A stretch of DNA of 57,941 nt, from assembly GCA_027011225.1 (NCBI GenBank), contig JALVAK010000143.1, forward strand, positions 1-57,941. Reading direction: 5' to 3'. Shown here one piece after another: positions 9,527 to 19,646 of this stretch. Under the pieces are notes generated by a model. That model searched no databases. It was not told the origin of the DNA and worked only from the letters and a program-made list of their open reading frames with translations. This DNA comes from Nautiliaceae bacterium. Its GTDB lineage: Bacteria > Campylobacterota > Campylobacteria > Campylobacterales > Nautiliaceae. Every line of letters starts with the position of its first letter. Position 1 is the stretch's first letter. A program made the translations under genes and the position numbers.

Positions 9527-11146
9527 TTAAAGCTCTATTACAAAAACTGCACCATTTTTAGAGTTATATGCATAAAGCTTGCCATTGAAATGCTGATTTA
9601 TAATAACTTTACTCATATAAAGCCCTATTCCTGTACCTTGAGACTGAAATTTAGTAGTAAAATATGGCTCAAAAATTTTATCTTTAATCTCTTCAGGAAT
9701 TCCTCCTGCATTATCTTCTATTTCTATTTTTTTACCATCGATTCTTATCCAAATTTTTCTATTTTTGATATCTCTTTCTTTAAGCGCATCTATAGCATTG
9801 TTTATAATATTTAAAATAACTTGAGAAAATTCACTTTTATATCCTGTAATTGGCTCAGTTTTTATAAATTCAAGCTCTACTTCAACTTTATTTTGCTTAA
9901 GTCTTCCTTCAATAAGTTTAAGAGCTTCTTCAATAATTTCTTTTGGACAAAATTCAACTTTTTTTGTATCTCTTTTAAAAAAATTTGTAAAATCATCAAT
10001 TGTTTGAGACATATATTGGATTTGAGTGTTTGCTTGCTCCTTAAATTTTTCTATAAATTCAGGAGTTAGTTTATTTTTGCTTGCTGCAAGCTCAAAGTTT
10101 TGAATTAAAAGAGATAGTCTTGTTAGAGGGTGTCTCCATTGATGAGCAATATTTCCAAGCATCTCACCAAGAGCTGCGAGTTTACTCTGAGCAATAAGGA
10201 GCTGCTCTTTTTCTTGTCTTTTTTCAATCTCTTCTTTTACTCTTTTATCAAGCTCTTCATAAAAAGAATAAAGAGGTTTTGAGAAAAATATTCCAAGTGG
10301 CACGGCAAAAAGTATAGAAATTCCTATCATAATTAGTGTTAAAGTTTTTGAAATTTCATTAGTTTTATTAATTAAATTTTTATTTTGAATAAACACTACT
10401 TTTATTTTATCACTTAACGATTTTACATATATCTCATCCGTAACAAATCCGTTTTGAGTATTTAATATTTTTTTATTTAGAAAAAAGTTAAACACATCAT
10501 TTAAATTTTTCTCATGATACAAATCAGAATATAATATGTTTCCATGCTTATCTATTATAATAAAATGATAAAGGTTATTATTTCTAAATAAATCCTTTAT
10601 AAATGACTTAACTTCAATAAACCCTGGATATTTTTCTATTTTTACAGGAGAAAAAGCAATAAATTCAATTCCTTTATCTTTAAAATTTTCTTTAAAAAAT
10701 AGCTCTTTATCACTTTTTAAGTTTTGTACTTTTAAAGAAATATTTGTATTATTACAATAAATACTATTCTCAACTTTCTCGCAAGATATAATATTTTTAC
10801 CATACCTATTAAAATAATTAATCTGTTTTAATTCATTATTTGCATAAAGCATAGTTTTAAAAACAGATTTTAATATTTCAGTATTTGGAGTAAAAGCAGA
10901 ATTAAAAATATCATTTTTAGCTAAAGCTAAGGTAGTATTTTTTATAATATTTTCTTTTGTTTTGTAATCTTTATAAATATTCTCTGCAATAATTTTAATT
11001 TTATCTTCAAACTCTTTAGTTGTAAGCTGTGTAAAAAGATAAATAGAAGTATAAGTAGTAATAACAATAATAACAAATGCAAAAATAACAAATGCAAAAA
11101 TCAAATCAAATTTAAAATCATTTGAGTTTTTCAATCTTATATCCAA
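9527..11146 (-). CDS. Sensor histidine kinase with periplasmic Cache-like sensor domain
   Basis: Two TM segments, LAALGEMLGNIAHQWRHPLTRLSL H-box, NIINNAIDAL and DNAGGIPEEI N/G boxes. Confidence 0.93.
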   Translation of the reverse strand: MDIRLKNSNDFKFDLIFAFVIFAFVIIVITTYTSIYLFTQLTTKEFEDKIKIIAENIYKDYKTKENIIKNTTLALAKNDIFNSAFTPNTEILKSVFKTMLYANNELKQINYFNRYGKNIISCEKVENSIYCNNTNISLKVQNLKSDKELFFKENFKDKGIEFIAFSPVKIEKYPGFIEVKSFIKDLFRNNNLYHFIIIDKHGNILYSDLYHEKNLNDVFNFFLNKKILNTQNGFVTDEIYVKSLSDKIKVVFIQNKNLINKTNEISKTLTLIMIGISILFAVPLGIFFSKPLYSFYEELDKRVKEEIEKRQEKEQLLIAQSKLAALGEMLGNIAHQWRHPLTRLSLLIQNFELAASKNKLTPEFIEKFKEQANTQIQYMSQTIDDFTNFFKRDTKKVEFCPKEIIEEALKLIEGRLKQNKVEVELEFIKTEPITGYKSEFSQVILNIINNAIDALKERDIKNRKIWIRIDGKKIEIEDNAGGIPEEIKDKIFEPYFTTKFQSQGTGIGLYMSKVIINQHFNGKLYAYNSKNGAVFVIEL

Positions 11147-11768
11147 CTCCTCTTACATTTTTAATAAAATTTTCTTTTAATTTGCTTCTTAATTTTTTAA
11201 CTTGAGTTCTAATTGTATTGTTGCATATATCTTTTCCATCCCATACATAATCTTTAAGTTTATCAAGCTCTACTACTTGACCAATATTTTTAATAAGCAT
11301 CTCAAGAAAATATTTTTCATTTTGAGTTAAATCTACTTCTTCATCTTTATAAAAAAGCTTTAATTTATCTAAATCAAATTTATAATTATCTGTAATTTTA
11401 ATCTCATTAGTATTTTTAAATACAAGTCTTTTAATTCTTAGCTCAAGCTCTTTTAAATCAAATGGTTTTTTAATGTAATCAGCCGCACCTAAATCAAATG
11501 CTTCTTCTATATGATTTATATCAGAATAAGCGGTAATAAAAATAGCTGGCACATCTTTTGCATAATTTTTAAGCTCTTTATAAAACTCATATCCATTCAT
11601 CTCAGGCATATTAATATCAATCAAATAAACATCATAATGCTCTGGATAAATCTCCTCTAATGCTTTTAGAGGAGAAGAGTAATAATCAACCCTATTATCT
11701 TGAAGCTCTAAATAATTTTTTATAGATTCTCCAATAAACTCATCATCTTCAACTAATAATATTCTCAT
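11118..11768 (-). CDS. OmpR/PhoB-family response regulator
   Basis: Receiver domain (LLVEDDEFIGES, YLIDINMPEMNGYEF, KKPFDLKEL) plus winged helix (LTQNEKYFLEMLI...TIRTQVKKLRSKL...VRGVGYKIE). Confidence 0.93.
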   Translation of the reverse strand: MRILLVEDDEFIGESIKNYLELQDNRVDYYSSPLKALEEIYPEHYDVYLIDINMPEMNGYEFYKELKNYAKDVPAIFITAYSDINHIEEAFDLGAADYIKKPFDLKELELRIKRLVFKNTNEIKITDNYKFDLDKLKLFYKDEEVDLTQNEKYFLEMLIKNIGQVVELDKLKDYVWDGKDICNNTIRTQVKKLRSKLKENFIKNVRGVGYKIEKLK

Positions 11769-12561
11769 TTACTCCCTTTAATTTATAAGAAGTAGGCGAT
11801 AAAATTACCCTATCGCCCTTTTTTAAATTTTCATTTCTTATTTTAACAAATCTATTTCCAACGCTAATTATAGCTATATTATCTAACGTTTCAATAACTA
11901 CGCCTCTTATTAATAATTCTTGATTTAATAACTCTTTTTTGTTTTTAAAAGAGATTATTTTACCTTTTTTTAATTCTATCATATTATCAGCTAATTTATA
12001 AATCTCACTAAAAGAGTGAGTTACCATAATAGTAGTTAAATTAAATTCTTTATGAAACATAAAAAGCTTATCTTCTAAAATCTCTTTAATTCTCTCATCT
12101 AATGCAGAAAAAGGCTCATCAAGAAGTAAAATTTTGGGTTTTCTCATAAGAGCCCTTGCAATAGCAACTCTTTGTTTTTGACCACCACTTAAAGTATGAG
12201 GATATCTATCTTTTAAATCATATATTTCACTCATTTCTAAAAGTTTTTTTGCTAAATTTTTATCATTATTTACATACAAAAGATTTTCTAAAACACTCAT
12301 ATTTGGAAATAACGCATAATCTTGAAAAACAAATCCAATTTCTCTTTTTTGAGGAGGTAAGAAAAATTTATTATCTTGCCATATTTTATCTTCTACTTTT
12401 ATAATTCCATCTGATTTTTCAAGCCCTGCAATAATCCTCAAAAGTGTAGTTTTACCGCTTCCACTCTCTCCAGTAATAGCTAAAAATTCTCCTTTTTTTA
12501 TATTTAAATTAACTTTTAAATCTATATTGCTTAATTTTTTACTTATATCAATAAATATCAT
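11749..12561 (-). CDS. modC: Molybdate ABC transporter ATP-binding protein
   Basis: Walker A GESGSGKTTLLR, LSGGQKQRVAIARAL; operonic with modB/modA. Confidence 0.9.
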   Translation of the reverse strand: MIFIDISKKLSNIDLKVNLNIKKGEFLAITGESGSGKTTLLRIIAGLEKSDGIIKVEDKIWQDNKFFLPPQKREIGFVFQDYALFPNMSVLENLLYVNNDKNLAKKLLEMSEIYDLKDRYPHTLSGGQKQRVAIARALMRKPKILLLDEPFSALDERIKEILEDKLFMFHKEFNLTTIMVTHSFSEIYKLADNMIELKKGKIISFKNKKELLNQELLIRGVVIETLDNIAIISVGNRFVKIRNENLKKGDRVILSPTSYKLKGVNENIIS

Positions 12562-13225
12562 ACTTTTTTCTTTGTTTATGGTTTATAAAATAGACTATAA
12601 ATAAAACTAAAAAGCTAATAACAAGCAAAATTGCACTATAGATATGAGCTGAGTGATAATCTAAATTTTCTACATAATCATAAATTGCAACACTTGCAAC
12701 TTCAGTTTTTCCCGGAATTGAGCCTCCTACCATTAAAACTACTCCAAATTCTCCTATTGTATGCGCAAAAGTTATTACAATTGCTGTTAAAAGAGCTGGT
12801 TTAATATTTGGCAAAATCACTTTAAAAAGAGTTTTCATTTTTCCTTTGCCACTAAGATAAGAGGCTTCTATAATATTTTTATTAATACTCTCAAAACCGC
12901 TTTGAAGAGGTTGCACCATAAAAGGAAAAGAGTATATAACACTTGCTACTACAAGTCCTGGAAATGAAAAAACTAACTTTATATTAAAAAGTTTGTAAAT
13001 AATCCCACCTAAAAAAGAATCAGGAGATAAAAATACTAATAAATAAAATCCAAGCACTGATGGCGGAAGCACTATAGGCAAAGAAGTAATAGTCTCTAAC
13101 AATGGTTTTATTTTAGATTTTGTATTAGATAAAAACCACGCATAAGGAATACCTATAATTAATAAAATCAACGTTACAATAAATGCTAATTTAAAAGAAA
13201 GTATAAAAGGAGTAAAATCAATCAT
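12548..13225 (-). CDS. modB: Molybdate ABC transporter permease
   Basis: LPPSVLGFYLL, AHTIGEFGVVLMVGGSIPGKTEVASVAIYD (ModB EAA-type loop). Confidence 0.93.
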   Translation of the reverse strand: MIDFTPFILSFKLAFIVTLILLIIGIPYAWFLSNTKSKIKPLLETITSLPIVLPPSVLGFYLLVFLSPDSFLGGIIYKLFNIKLVFSFPGLVVASVIYSFPFMVQPLQSGFESINKNIIEASYLSGKGKMKTLFKVILPNIKPALLTAIVITFAHTIGEFGVVLMVGGSIPGKTEVASVAIYDYVENLDYHSAHIYSAILLVISFLVLFIVYFINHKQRKKYDIY

Positions 13226-13931
13226 TTATATCATACCCATATTTTTTAAAGATGTTTTTTGCGCTTTTAGAAAATAAAAATTTGTAAAAATCTTGTGCTT
13301 TTTTATCCAAAAGCAAAGCTCCTTGATTAAGTGGTGAATAAAGTGAAGAGTTTATATCTTTATAGTAAAACTTTCCTATTTGTTTAATATTTTTGGAAAA
13401 AATTAATGACTTACTGATAATTCCAGCATCAACTCCATTTTTTACATATGAAATAACAGCCGCCACTGCCGGAGCATAGACAAGTTTTGATTTTATTTTA
13501 TTATAAATTTTTGCATTTTTAAATACTTCAACTGCCGCTTTTCCATATGGAGTAATTTGTGGTTTTGAAATAGCAATAGAATCAAATTTAGCTAAATTTT
13601 TAATTGAGAGATTATTATATTTTGTACTAAATAAAATTAACTTGCCTTTTGCATAAACTTTTGGAGGTAAAATCCCTATCCCTTTAGAATACAAATATTT
13701 TGGATATTTCATATCAGCAGATAAAAACAAATCAAAAGGTGCCTTTTTTAAAATTTGTGCCGTTAGTTTACCACTGCTTGATGTTATAAATCTTATTTTT
13801 TCATTTGGATATTTTTTATTAAATGCTTTAATTATTTCTGGCATTACATAAGTAAGATTTGATGCAGCCGCTATTACTATTTCCGAAGCAAACACAAAAC
13901 TTGCAAATAAACACAAAAAAACCGCTCTCAT
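13218..13931 (-). CDS. modA: Periplasmic molybdate-binding protein; start reassigned to MRAVFLCLFASFVFAS
   Basis: Signal peptide then EIVIAAASNLTYVMPEIIKAF; the ORF-track extension upstream is the structured leader RNA. Confidence 0.9.
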   Translation of the reverse strand: MRAVFLCLFASFVFASEIVIAAASNLTYVMPEIIKAFNKKYPNEKIRFITSSSGKLTAQILKKAPFDLFLSADMKYPKYLYSKGIGILPPKVYAKGKLILFSTKYNNLSIKNLAKFDSIAISKPQITPYGKAAVEVFKNAKIYNKIKSKLVYAPAVAAVISYVKNGVDAGIISKSLIFSKNIKQIGKFYYKDINSSLYSPLNQGALLLDKKAQDFYKFLFSKSAKNIFKKYGYDIND

Positions 13932-14070
13932 ATACCCTCCATAAAGACCTACCTGAGTTGATAAGCCTTTATGAAGGTTTCTTTCCAACTCAGGAGGCTT
14001 AATTTTTTCAAATTAAACCCTATCGGCTATAACTCCATAGCTAAACCTTAGGAGATATAGCTCGAAACCT
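13929..14070 (-). ncRNA. Structured modA 5' leader, candidate Moco-type (molybdenum cofactor) riboswitch
   Basis: Transcribed strand contains GCCTCCTGAGTTGGAAAGAAACCTTCATAAAGGCTTATCAACTCAGGTAGG: 9-bp perfect stem CCTGAGTTG/CAACTCAGG (13952-13960 with 13986-13994), inner CCTT/AAGG stem, GCTAT/ATAGC hairpin (14026-14030 with 14037-14041), TTAATT/AATTAA hairpin, and a 5' CUCC able to pair with the modA SD GGAG. Confidence 0.62.
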
Positions 14071-14076
14071 AAAAGA

Positions 14077-14105
14077 ATTTTAACTCAACTTTTATTTAAA
14101 GTCAA
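14077..14105 (-). promoter_or_regulatory. Predicted sigma70 promoter for modABC-RR-HK (TTGACT-N17-TAAAAT)
   Basis: On minus strand TTGACT(14105-14100), 17-bp spacer, TAAAAT(14082-14077); transcript would start about 14070, at the beginning of the structured leader. Confidence 0.65.
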
Positions 14106-14107
14106 TT

Positions 14108-14123
14108 GTGCCTAATAAGTGCC
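14108..14123 (-). promoter_or_regulatory. Tandem direct repeat site S2 (GGCACTTATTAGGCAC)
   Basis: Same 11-bp-period GCAC repeats between modA and napA, abutting modA -35. Confidence 0.5.
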
Positions 14124-14209
14124 TTTAATCTTAAATTTTTCTTAAAAATATAGCTTTATAAAAAGAAAAGATGTATCATAATATTGTTAAAATTGCTAAA
14201 GGAGTATCA

Positions 14210-17026
14210 ATGAACAGAAGAGATTTTTTAAAAACCACAGCAGCAGTTGCAGCAGCTAGTGCAGCAGGGCTAAGTATTCCAGAAGATGCAAAAGCAGCTT
14301 CAGAAAATACTCAAGCTAATTGGCAATGGGATAAAGCTGTTTGTAGATTTTGTGGTACTGGATGTGGTATTATGATTGCTACAAAAGGTAATAAAGTTGT
14401 AGCAGTAAAAGGTGACCCAGAAAATCCAGTTAATAGAGGAATTAACTGTATTAAAGGTTATTTTAACGCAAAAATTATGTATGGTGCAGATAGATTAACT
14501 CAACCGCTACTTAGACTAAACGATAAAGGAGAATTTGATAAAAATGCTCCATTTAGACCAGTTAGCTGGAAAAGAGCGTTTGATGAGATGGAGAGACAAT
14601 TTAAAAAATACTATAACCAATACGGACCAACAGCTGTTGGAATTTTTGGCTCAGGTCAATATACAATTCAAGAAGGGTATGCAGCAGTAAAATTAGTAAA
14701 AGCTGGATGGAGAAGTAATAACATAGACCCAAATGCAAGACATTGTATGGCTAGTGCGGTTGTTGGGTTTTATCAAACATTTGGTATTGATGAGCCAAGT
14801 GGATGTTATGATGATATAGAGCTTACTGATACAGTTATTACTTGGGGTGCTAATATGGCAGAGATGCATCCAATTCTTTGGTCAAGAGTAAGTGATGCAA
14901 AATTAAATAATCCTGATAAATATGTAGTTGTAAACCTTTCAACTTACAAAAATAGATGCTCTAACCTTGCTGATATGGAAATAATTTTTAGACCTAATAC
15001 TGACCTTGCAATTATGAACTATATCGCAAGAGAAATTATTAAAAGAAATGCTGTAAATTGGGATTTTGTAAAAAAACACACTGTATTTGCAACAGGCTTT
15101 GCTGATATCGGATATGGTATGAGAGACCCAAATAACCCTCATGTAACACCAAAAGAAAAAGATACAGTAGAAAAACAAGTTGCAAAAGTTGTTACTGAAG
15201 AAGAAGCAATAGCTCTTAGCCCTATTGGCAAATGGAAAGCTGGCGATGAGATGAAAATGACTCATGCAAAAGGTAAAGGTCCATTTAAACACTGGCAAAT
15301 TAGCTTTGAAGAGTTTAAAAAAGGTGTTGAGCCTTATACACTTGATTATGTAGCAAAAATTGCTAAAGGTGATAAAAACGAATCACTTGAGAGCTTTAAA
15401 AGAAAACTTCAAAGATTAGCAGACTTATATTGCGACCCAAATAGAAAAATAGTATCTTTTTGGACAATGGGATTTAACCAACATGTTAGAGGAAGCTGGG
15501 TAAATGAGCAAGCGTATATGCTACACTTACTTCTTGGAAAACAAGCTGAGCCTGGTAATGGAGCATTCTCTCTAACAGGTCAACCAAGTGCATGTGGTAC
15601 TGCAAGAGAAGTTGGTACATTTGCTCACAGACTTCCAGCAGACTTGCTTGTAGCAAATCCAAAACACAGAAAAATTGCTGAAAAACTTTGGAAAGTACCA
15701 CATGGTACAATTAATCCAAAAGTTGGTAACCATTTTCTTAAAATGATGAGAGAGATTGAAGATGGAAATGTAAAATGGGTATGGGTTCAAGTAAATAACC
15801 CATGGCAAAATACTGCAAACGCAAATCACTGGCTAAAAGCTGCAAGAGAGATGGATAACTTTATAGTAGTTAGTGAATGTTATCCAGGAGTTAGTGCAAG
15901 AGTTGCAGACTTAATCTTGCCAATTGCAATGATTTATGAAAAATGGGGAGCATATGGAAATGCTGAGAGAAGAACTCAACATTGGAGACAACAAGTAGTA
16001 GCTCCAGGAATTGCAATGCCAGATTTGTGGACAATAACAGAATTTGCAAAAAGATTTAAATTAAAAGAAGTATGGAAAGAGTGGAAACTTCCTGATGGAA
16101 CAGTTTTACCAAATGTATTAGAAGAAGCAAAAGCTATGGGTTATAGCGAAGATGATACACTATTTGATGTATTATTCAATAGAGAAGAATATCGCAAAAA
16201 TTTCCCATGGCCAGACCCAATAGCTAAAAACCCACAAACTGGAAAACTACATCCAAATACTGAAGCTGAGGGTGATTTTAGAAATGTTGTAGGAACTGAT
16301 GGTAAAGTATTTAAAGGATATGGATTCTTTATCCAAAAAGCACTTTGGGAAGAGTATAGAAAATTTGGTCTTGGACATGGACATGACTTAGCTGATTTTG
16401 ATACTTATCATAAAGTTAGAGGTCTAAGATGGCCAGTAGTTAACGGACATGAAACTAAATGGAGATTTAATGTAGATTATGACCCATATGCAAGAAAATA
16501 TGCAAAACCTGGTGAAAAATTTGCATTTTATGGACCACTTCTAAAAGCAATTCCAAAAGGTGATTTAAAAGGTCCTAAAACTAAGAAAAAATATCCGCTT
16601 CCAAACAAAGCAAAAATTTTCTGGAGACCATTTATGGTGCATCCTGAAGACCCTAAATATGATGATAAAGGATACAACTTCTGGCTATGTACAGGAAGGG
16701 TACTTGAGCATTGGCACACAGGTACAATGACTATGAGAGTTCCAGAGCTTTATAGAGCAATGCCTGAAGCACTTTGTTATATGAACCCAGAAGATGCAAA
16801 AGAGCTTGGTCTTAATAGATTTGATTTGGTTGTAATTGAATCTAGAAGAGGTAAAGTTAAAGCAAGAATTGAAACAAGAGGTAGAAATAAACCTCCAAGA
16901 GGGCTTGTAATGGTTCCTTGGTTTGATGAAAAAATACTTATCAATAAATGTACACTTGATGCAACTTGTCCATTAAGTAAAGAGACTGATTACAAAAAAG
17001 CAGCAGTTAAAATCTATAAAGCGTAG
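14210..17026 (+). CDS. napA: Periplasmic nitrate reductase catalytic subunit (Tat substrate); start reassigned to MNRRDFLK
   Basis: Twin-arginine [58 protein letters not shown] [4Fe-4S]/MGD binding; SD aaaggag upstream. Confidence 0.97.
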   Translation: MNRRDFLKTTAAVAAASAAGLSIPEDAKAASENTQANWQWDKAVCRFCGTGCGIMIATKGNKVVAVKGDPENPVNRGINCIKGYFNAKIMYGADRLTQPLLRLNDKGEFDKNAPFRPVSWKRAFDEMERQFKKYYNQYGPTAVGIFGSGQYTIQEGYAAVKLVKAGWRSNNIDPNARHCMASAVVGFYQTFGIDEPSGCYDDIELTDTVITWGANMAEMHPILWSRVSDAKLNNPDKYVVVNLSTYKNRCSNLADMEIIFRPNTDLAIMNYIAREIIKRNAVNWDFVKKHTVFATGFADIGYGMRDPNNPHVTPKEKDTVEKQVAKVVTEEEAIALSPIGKWKAGDEMKMTHAKGKGPFKHWQISFEEFKKGVEPYTLDYVAKIAKGDKNESLESFKRKLQRLADLYCDPNRKIVSFWTMGFNQHVRGSWVNEQAYMLHLLLGKQAEPGNGAFSLTGQPSACGTAREVGTFAHRLPADLLVANPKHRKIAEKLWKVPHGTINPKVGNHFLKMMREIEDGNVKWVWVQVNNPWQNTANANHWLKAAREMDNFIVVSECYPGVSARVADLILPIAMIYEKWGAYGNAERRTQHWRQQVVAPGIAMPDLWTITEFAKRFKLKEVWKEWKLPDGTVLPNVLEEAKAMGYSEDDTLFDVLFNREEYRKNFPWPDPIAKNPQTGKLHPNTEAEGDFRNVVGTDGKVFKGYGFFIQKALWEEYRKFGLGHGHDLADFDTYHKVRGLRWPVVNGHETKWRFNVDYDPYARKYAKPGEKFAFYGPLLKAIPKGDLKGPKTKKKYPLPNKAKIFWRPFMVHPEDPKYDDKGYNFWLCTGRVLEHWHTGTMTMRVPELYRAMPEALCYMNPEDAKELGLNRFDLVVIESRRGKVKARIETRGRNKPPRGLVMVPWFDEKILINKCTLDATCPLSKETDYKKAAVKIYKA

Positions 17027-17034
17027 GAGATAAT

Positions 17035-17850
17035 TTGGATAGAAGAAATTTCTTAGCAAATTTAATTCAACTCTCAGCAGCAGCAACTGCTGCTGGTGCA
17101 GTTGTTTCTGGATTTGCCGAAGAAAATAAATATAAGCCACTTACACTTAGACCACCAGGTGCATTGCCAGAAGAAGAGTTTATTAAAACATGTATTAGAT
17201 GTGGTTTGTGTGTTGAGGCATGCAAAAATAGAGAAAATAAAATGATTATTAATGGAAAAGAAATTGATACTCTTTTCCTTGCAGCACCAGGAGATAAAGC
17301 ACCAATTGGAACACCTTATTTTATACCAAGGACAGGTCCATGTTTTATGTGTGATGACATACCTTGTCTTTTTGCCTGTCCTACAGGTGCATTAACTCCA
17401 GATATGTGCAAAAATGAAAAAGGTGAAGTTTCTATTGATTATGCAAAAATGGGTGTTGCGGTAATTGACCCTAGCAGTTGTATTGCTTATTGGGGGCTTC
17501 AGTGTACTGCATGTTATAGAGCATGTCCTGAGATGGATAAGGCTATTACAATTGAATGGAAACAAAATGAAAGAACAGGAAAACATGCATATAGAATTCC
17601 CGTTGTTCATGAAGAATATTGCACGGGATGCGGCATGTGTGAAATGGCATGCGTTACTGAAAAACCAGCTATAAAAGTTTTCCCAAGAGAAGTTTGTCTT
17701 GGAAAAGCAGGAGATAGATACGTCAAAGGATGGGATATAAAAGACCAACAAAGAGTAAAAAAAGCAAGCACTAAAACAACAACCAAAACCCCTTGGAGCG
17801 AAAAAAATCCGCTTCAAAACTTAAATGAGGGAGTAAATTGGGATGAATAA
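17035..17850 (+). CDS. napG: Ferredoxin-type protein NapG (TTG start)
   Basis: Tat motif RRNFLANL, four [4Fe-4S] Cys clusters; SD TAGGAG upstream of TTG. Confidence 0.93.
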   Translation: MDRRNFLANLIQLSAAATAAGAVVSGFAEENKYKPLTLRPPGALPEEEFIKTCIRCGLCVEACKNRENKMIINGKEIDTLFLAAPGDKAPIGTPYFIPRTGPCFMCDDIPCLFACPTGALTPDMCKNEKGEVSIDYAKMGVAVIDPSSCIAYWGLQCTACYRACPEMDKAITIEWKQNERTGKHAYRIPVVHEEYCTGCGMCEMACVTEKPAIKVFPREVCLGKAGDRYVKGWDIKDQQRVKKASTKTTTKTPWSEKNPLQNLNEGVNWDE

Positions 17851-18685
17851 AATATTTAAAAACAAATATCTCATCCTAAGACGCCTTAGTCAATTTACAA
17901 TTTTATTTTTGTATTTTGCAGCAAATTATTGGGGTTGGAAAATATTAATGGGAAATTTAAGCTTTTCAAAATTATTTGATACTATTCCCTTAACTGACCC
18001 TTATGCATTTTTACAAATGCTTTTTGCAGGAGCTGTAATTAGCACGAATTTAATTATAGGCGTGTTAGTTGTAGTTTTATTCTATGGGATAATTGGAGGA
18101 AGAGCTTATTGTAGCTGGGTGTGTCCAGTAAACTTAATTACTGATTTAGCAGCATGGGTTAGAAGAAAAACTAATCATGAAAAAGATAACTTAGTAAGTG
18201 CAATTAAAATTAAAAAATTTAGATATGCATTTTTAGTTGCTATGCTTATATTCTCAGCCATTATAGGTGCTGCGGCGTATGAATTTATAAATCCTATTGG
18301 ATTTTTTACAAGAGCAGTAGCATTTAGTATGGGATTTGCATGGGTGTGGCTTTTGGTTATTTTTATTTTTGATGCATTTGTCCTTAAAAACGGATGGTGT
18401 GGGCATATCTGCCCAGTAGGTGCTACATATGCCCTAATAGGTGCTAAAAATATAATCCGTGTATATCATGAAAAAGAAAAATGCACTAATTGTGGTAATT
18501 GTTTTATTGTTTGTCCAGAAAACCAAGTTTTAGCACCTGTTATTAACAAAAAAAGCGATTTCATATCAGGAATAGAATGTACAAATTGTGGTAGATGTAT
18601 TGAAGTATGTGAAGATGATGCACTACATTTTTCAATCAGAAATTTTATAAAAGGAGAAAAAAATGAAAAAAATAGCTCTAATTAG
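17843..18685 (+). CDS. napH: Ferredoxin-type membrane quinol dehydrogenase NapH
   Basis: TM segments plus CSWVCPVNLITD and C-terminal CTNCGNCFIVCP / CTNCGRCIEVC. Confidence 0.93.
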   Translation: MNKIFKNKYLILRRLSQFTILFLYFAANYWGWKILMGNLSFSKLFDTIPLTDPYAFLQMLFAGAVISTNLIIGVLVVVLFYGIIGGRAYCSWVCPVNLITDLAAWVRRKTNHEKDNLVSAIKIKKFRYAFLVAMLIFSAIIGAAAYEFINPIGFFTRAVAFSMGFAWVWLLVIFIFDAFVLKNGWCGHICPVGATYALIGAKNIIRVYHEKEKCTNCGNCFIVCPENQVLAPVINKKSDFISGIECTNCGRCIEVCEDDALHFSIRNFIKGEKNEKNSSN

Positions 18686-19160
18686 TGCAGCAGCTGCATT
18701 AATAGTTTTTAGTGGATGTAGTTTAAACAACTCATCTAATAAAGTTTCAAACAAAAAAGTTGAAGTTACAGGAATTAGAAAAGCAAGCCTTGATAAAGGC
18801 TCTCAAAACTTACCAGTTGTAACATACAACAATCAAGCGCCAATTCCTGGGAAAGTAAAACCATATAAAAAATCATATGTTACTGCACCTCCTATGATTC
18901 CTCATAGTGTAGAGGGAATGTTGCCAATTACAGCAAAAAGAAATATGTGTTTAAATTGTCACTTACCTCAAAATGCGAAAGCTCTTGGTGTAACTCCTAT
19001 GCCAGAAGACCACTTTATAGATAATTTTGAAGGGGGCAAAAAAGTTAGAAGAGTTGCAGGAAGTAGATATTTTTGTACAACATGTCACGTACCACAAGCA
19101 AACTTAAACCCTGTAATTGAAAATAAATTTGAATCACTAAAAGCAAATGCAGGATTTTAA
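18663..19160 (+). CDS. napB: Diheme cytochrome NapB with lipobox-like signal
   Basis: CLNCH and CTTCH heme sites; N-terminus MKKIALISAAAALIVFSGCS. Confidence 0.92.
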   Translation: MKKIALISAAAALIVFSGCSLNNSSNKVSNKKVEVTGIRKASLDKGSQNLPVVTYNNQAPIPGKVKPYKKSYVTAPPMIPHSVEGMLPITAKRNMCLNCHLPQNAKALGVTPMPEDHFIDNFEGGKKVRRVAGSRYFCTTCHVPQANLNPVIENKFESLKANAGF

Positions 19161-19636
19161 TGATAGATAAGAAAAAAAGAAACCTTTTTAGGAGAGCTTC
19201 TTCTCCTTTTAAATCTTTTATTTATCCTCCGTATTTTGAAAAAAAAGAAAATTTTTTAGAATGCATTGAATGTGAGAGTAAAGATTGTGTAAATGCATGT
19301 CCTGAAAATATTATAGAAATTGAAAATAATATTCCTGTAATTAAATTTGGGATAAACGGATGTACATTTTGTGATGAATGTGCAACCGCTTGTCCTAATG
19401 GAGTGCTGGATATAAAGCATAAGAAAAATAAACTAAATGCTGAATTTATTATAAATCCTAAAAATTGTCTTGCATGGAATCAAACAATGTGTTTTTCTTG
19501 CCAAGATATCTGTGAAGAAAATGCTATAATATATAAAGGAATGTTCAATCCTGTAATTGATTTAGATAAATGCAGTGCATGCGGATTTTGTATAAGTGTA
19601 TGCCCTACATATGCAATTGATATAAAAATAATCTAA
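19160..19636 (+). CDS. napF: Ferredoxin-type protein NapF
   Basis: Multiple [4Fe-4S] motifs CIECESKDCVNACP, CTFCDECATACP, CSACGFCISVCP. Confidence 0.87.
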   Translation: MIDKKKRNLFRRASSPFKSFIYPPYFEKKENFLECIECESKDCVNACPENIIEIENNIPVIKFGINGCTFCDECATACPNGVLDIKHKKNKLNAEFIINPKNCLAWNQTMCFSCQDICEENAIIYKGMFNPVIDLDKCSACGFCISVCPTYAIDIKII

Positions 19637-19646
19637 AGGCTAAAAA

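Noticed and set aside
14110-14123. GG-N10-GC spacing (GGCACTTATTAGGC) resembling a sigma54 promoter upstream of modA
   Set aside because: Arises from the tandem GGCAC repeats themselves; a better TTGACT-N17-TAAAAT sigma70 promoter lies immediately downstream at the riboswitch-like leader.
14939-15829. Antisense ORFs inside napA (and similar antisense ORFs inside napG, hao, hem and fli genes)
   Set aside because: Shadow frames of confidently identified coding genes, with Cys/Phe/Ser-rich compositions typical of antisense translation.
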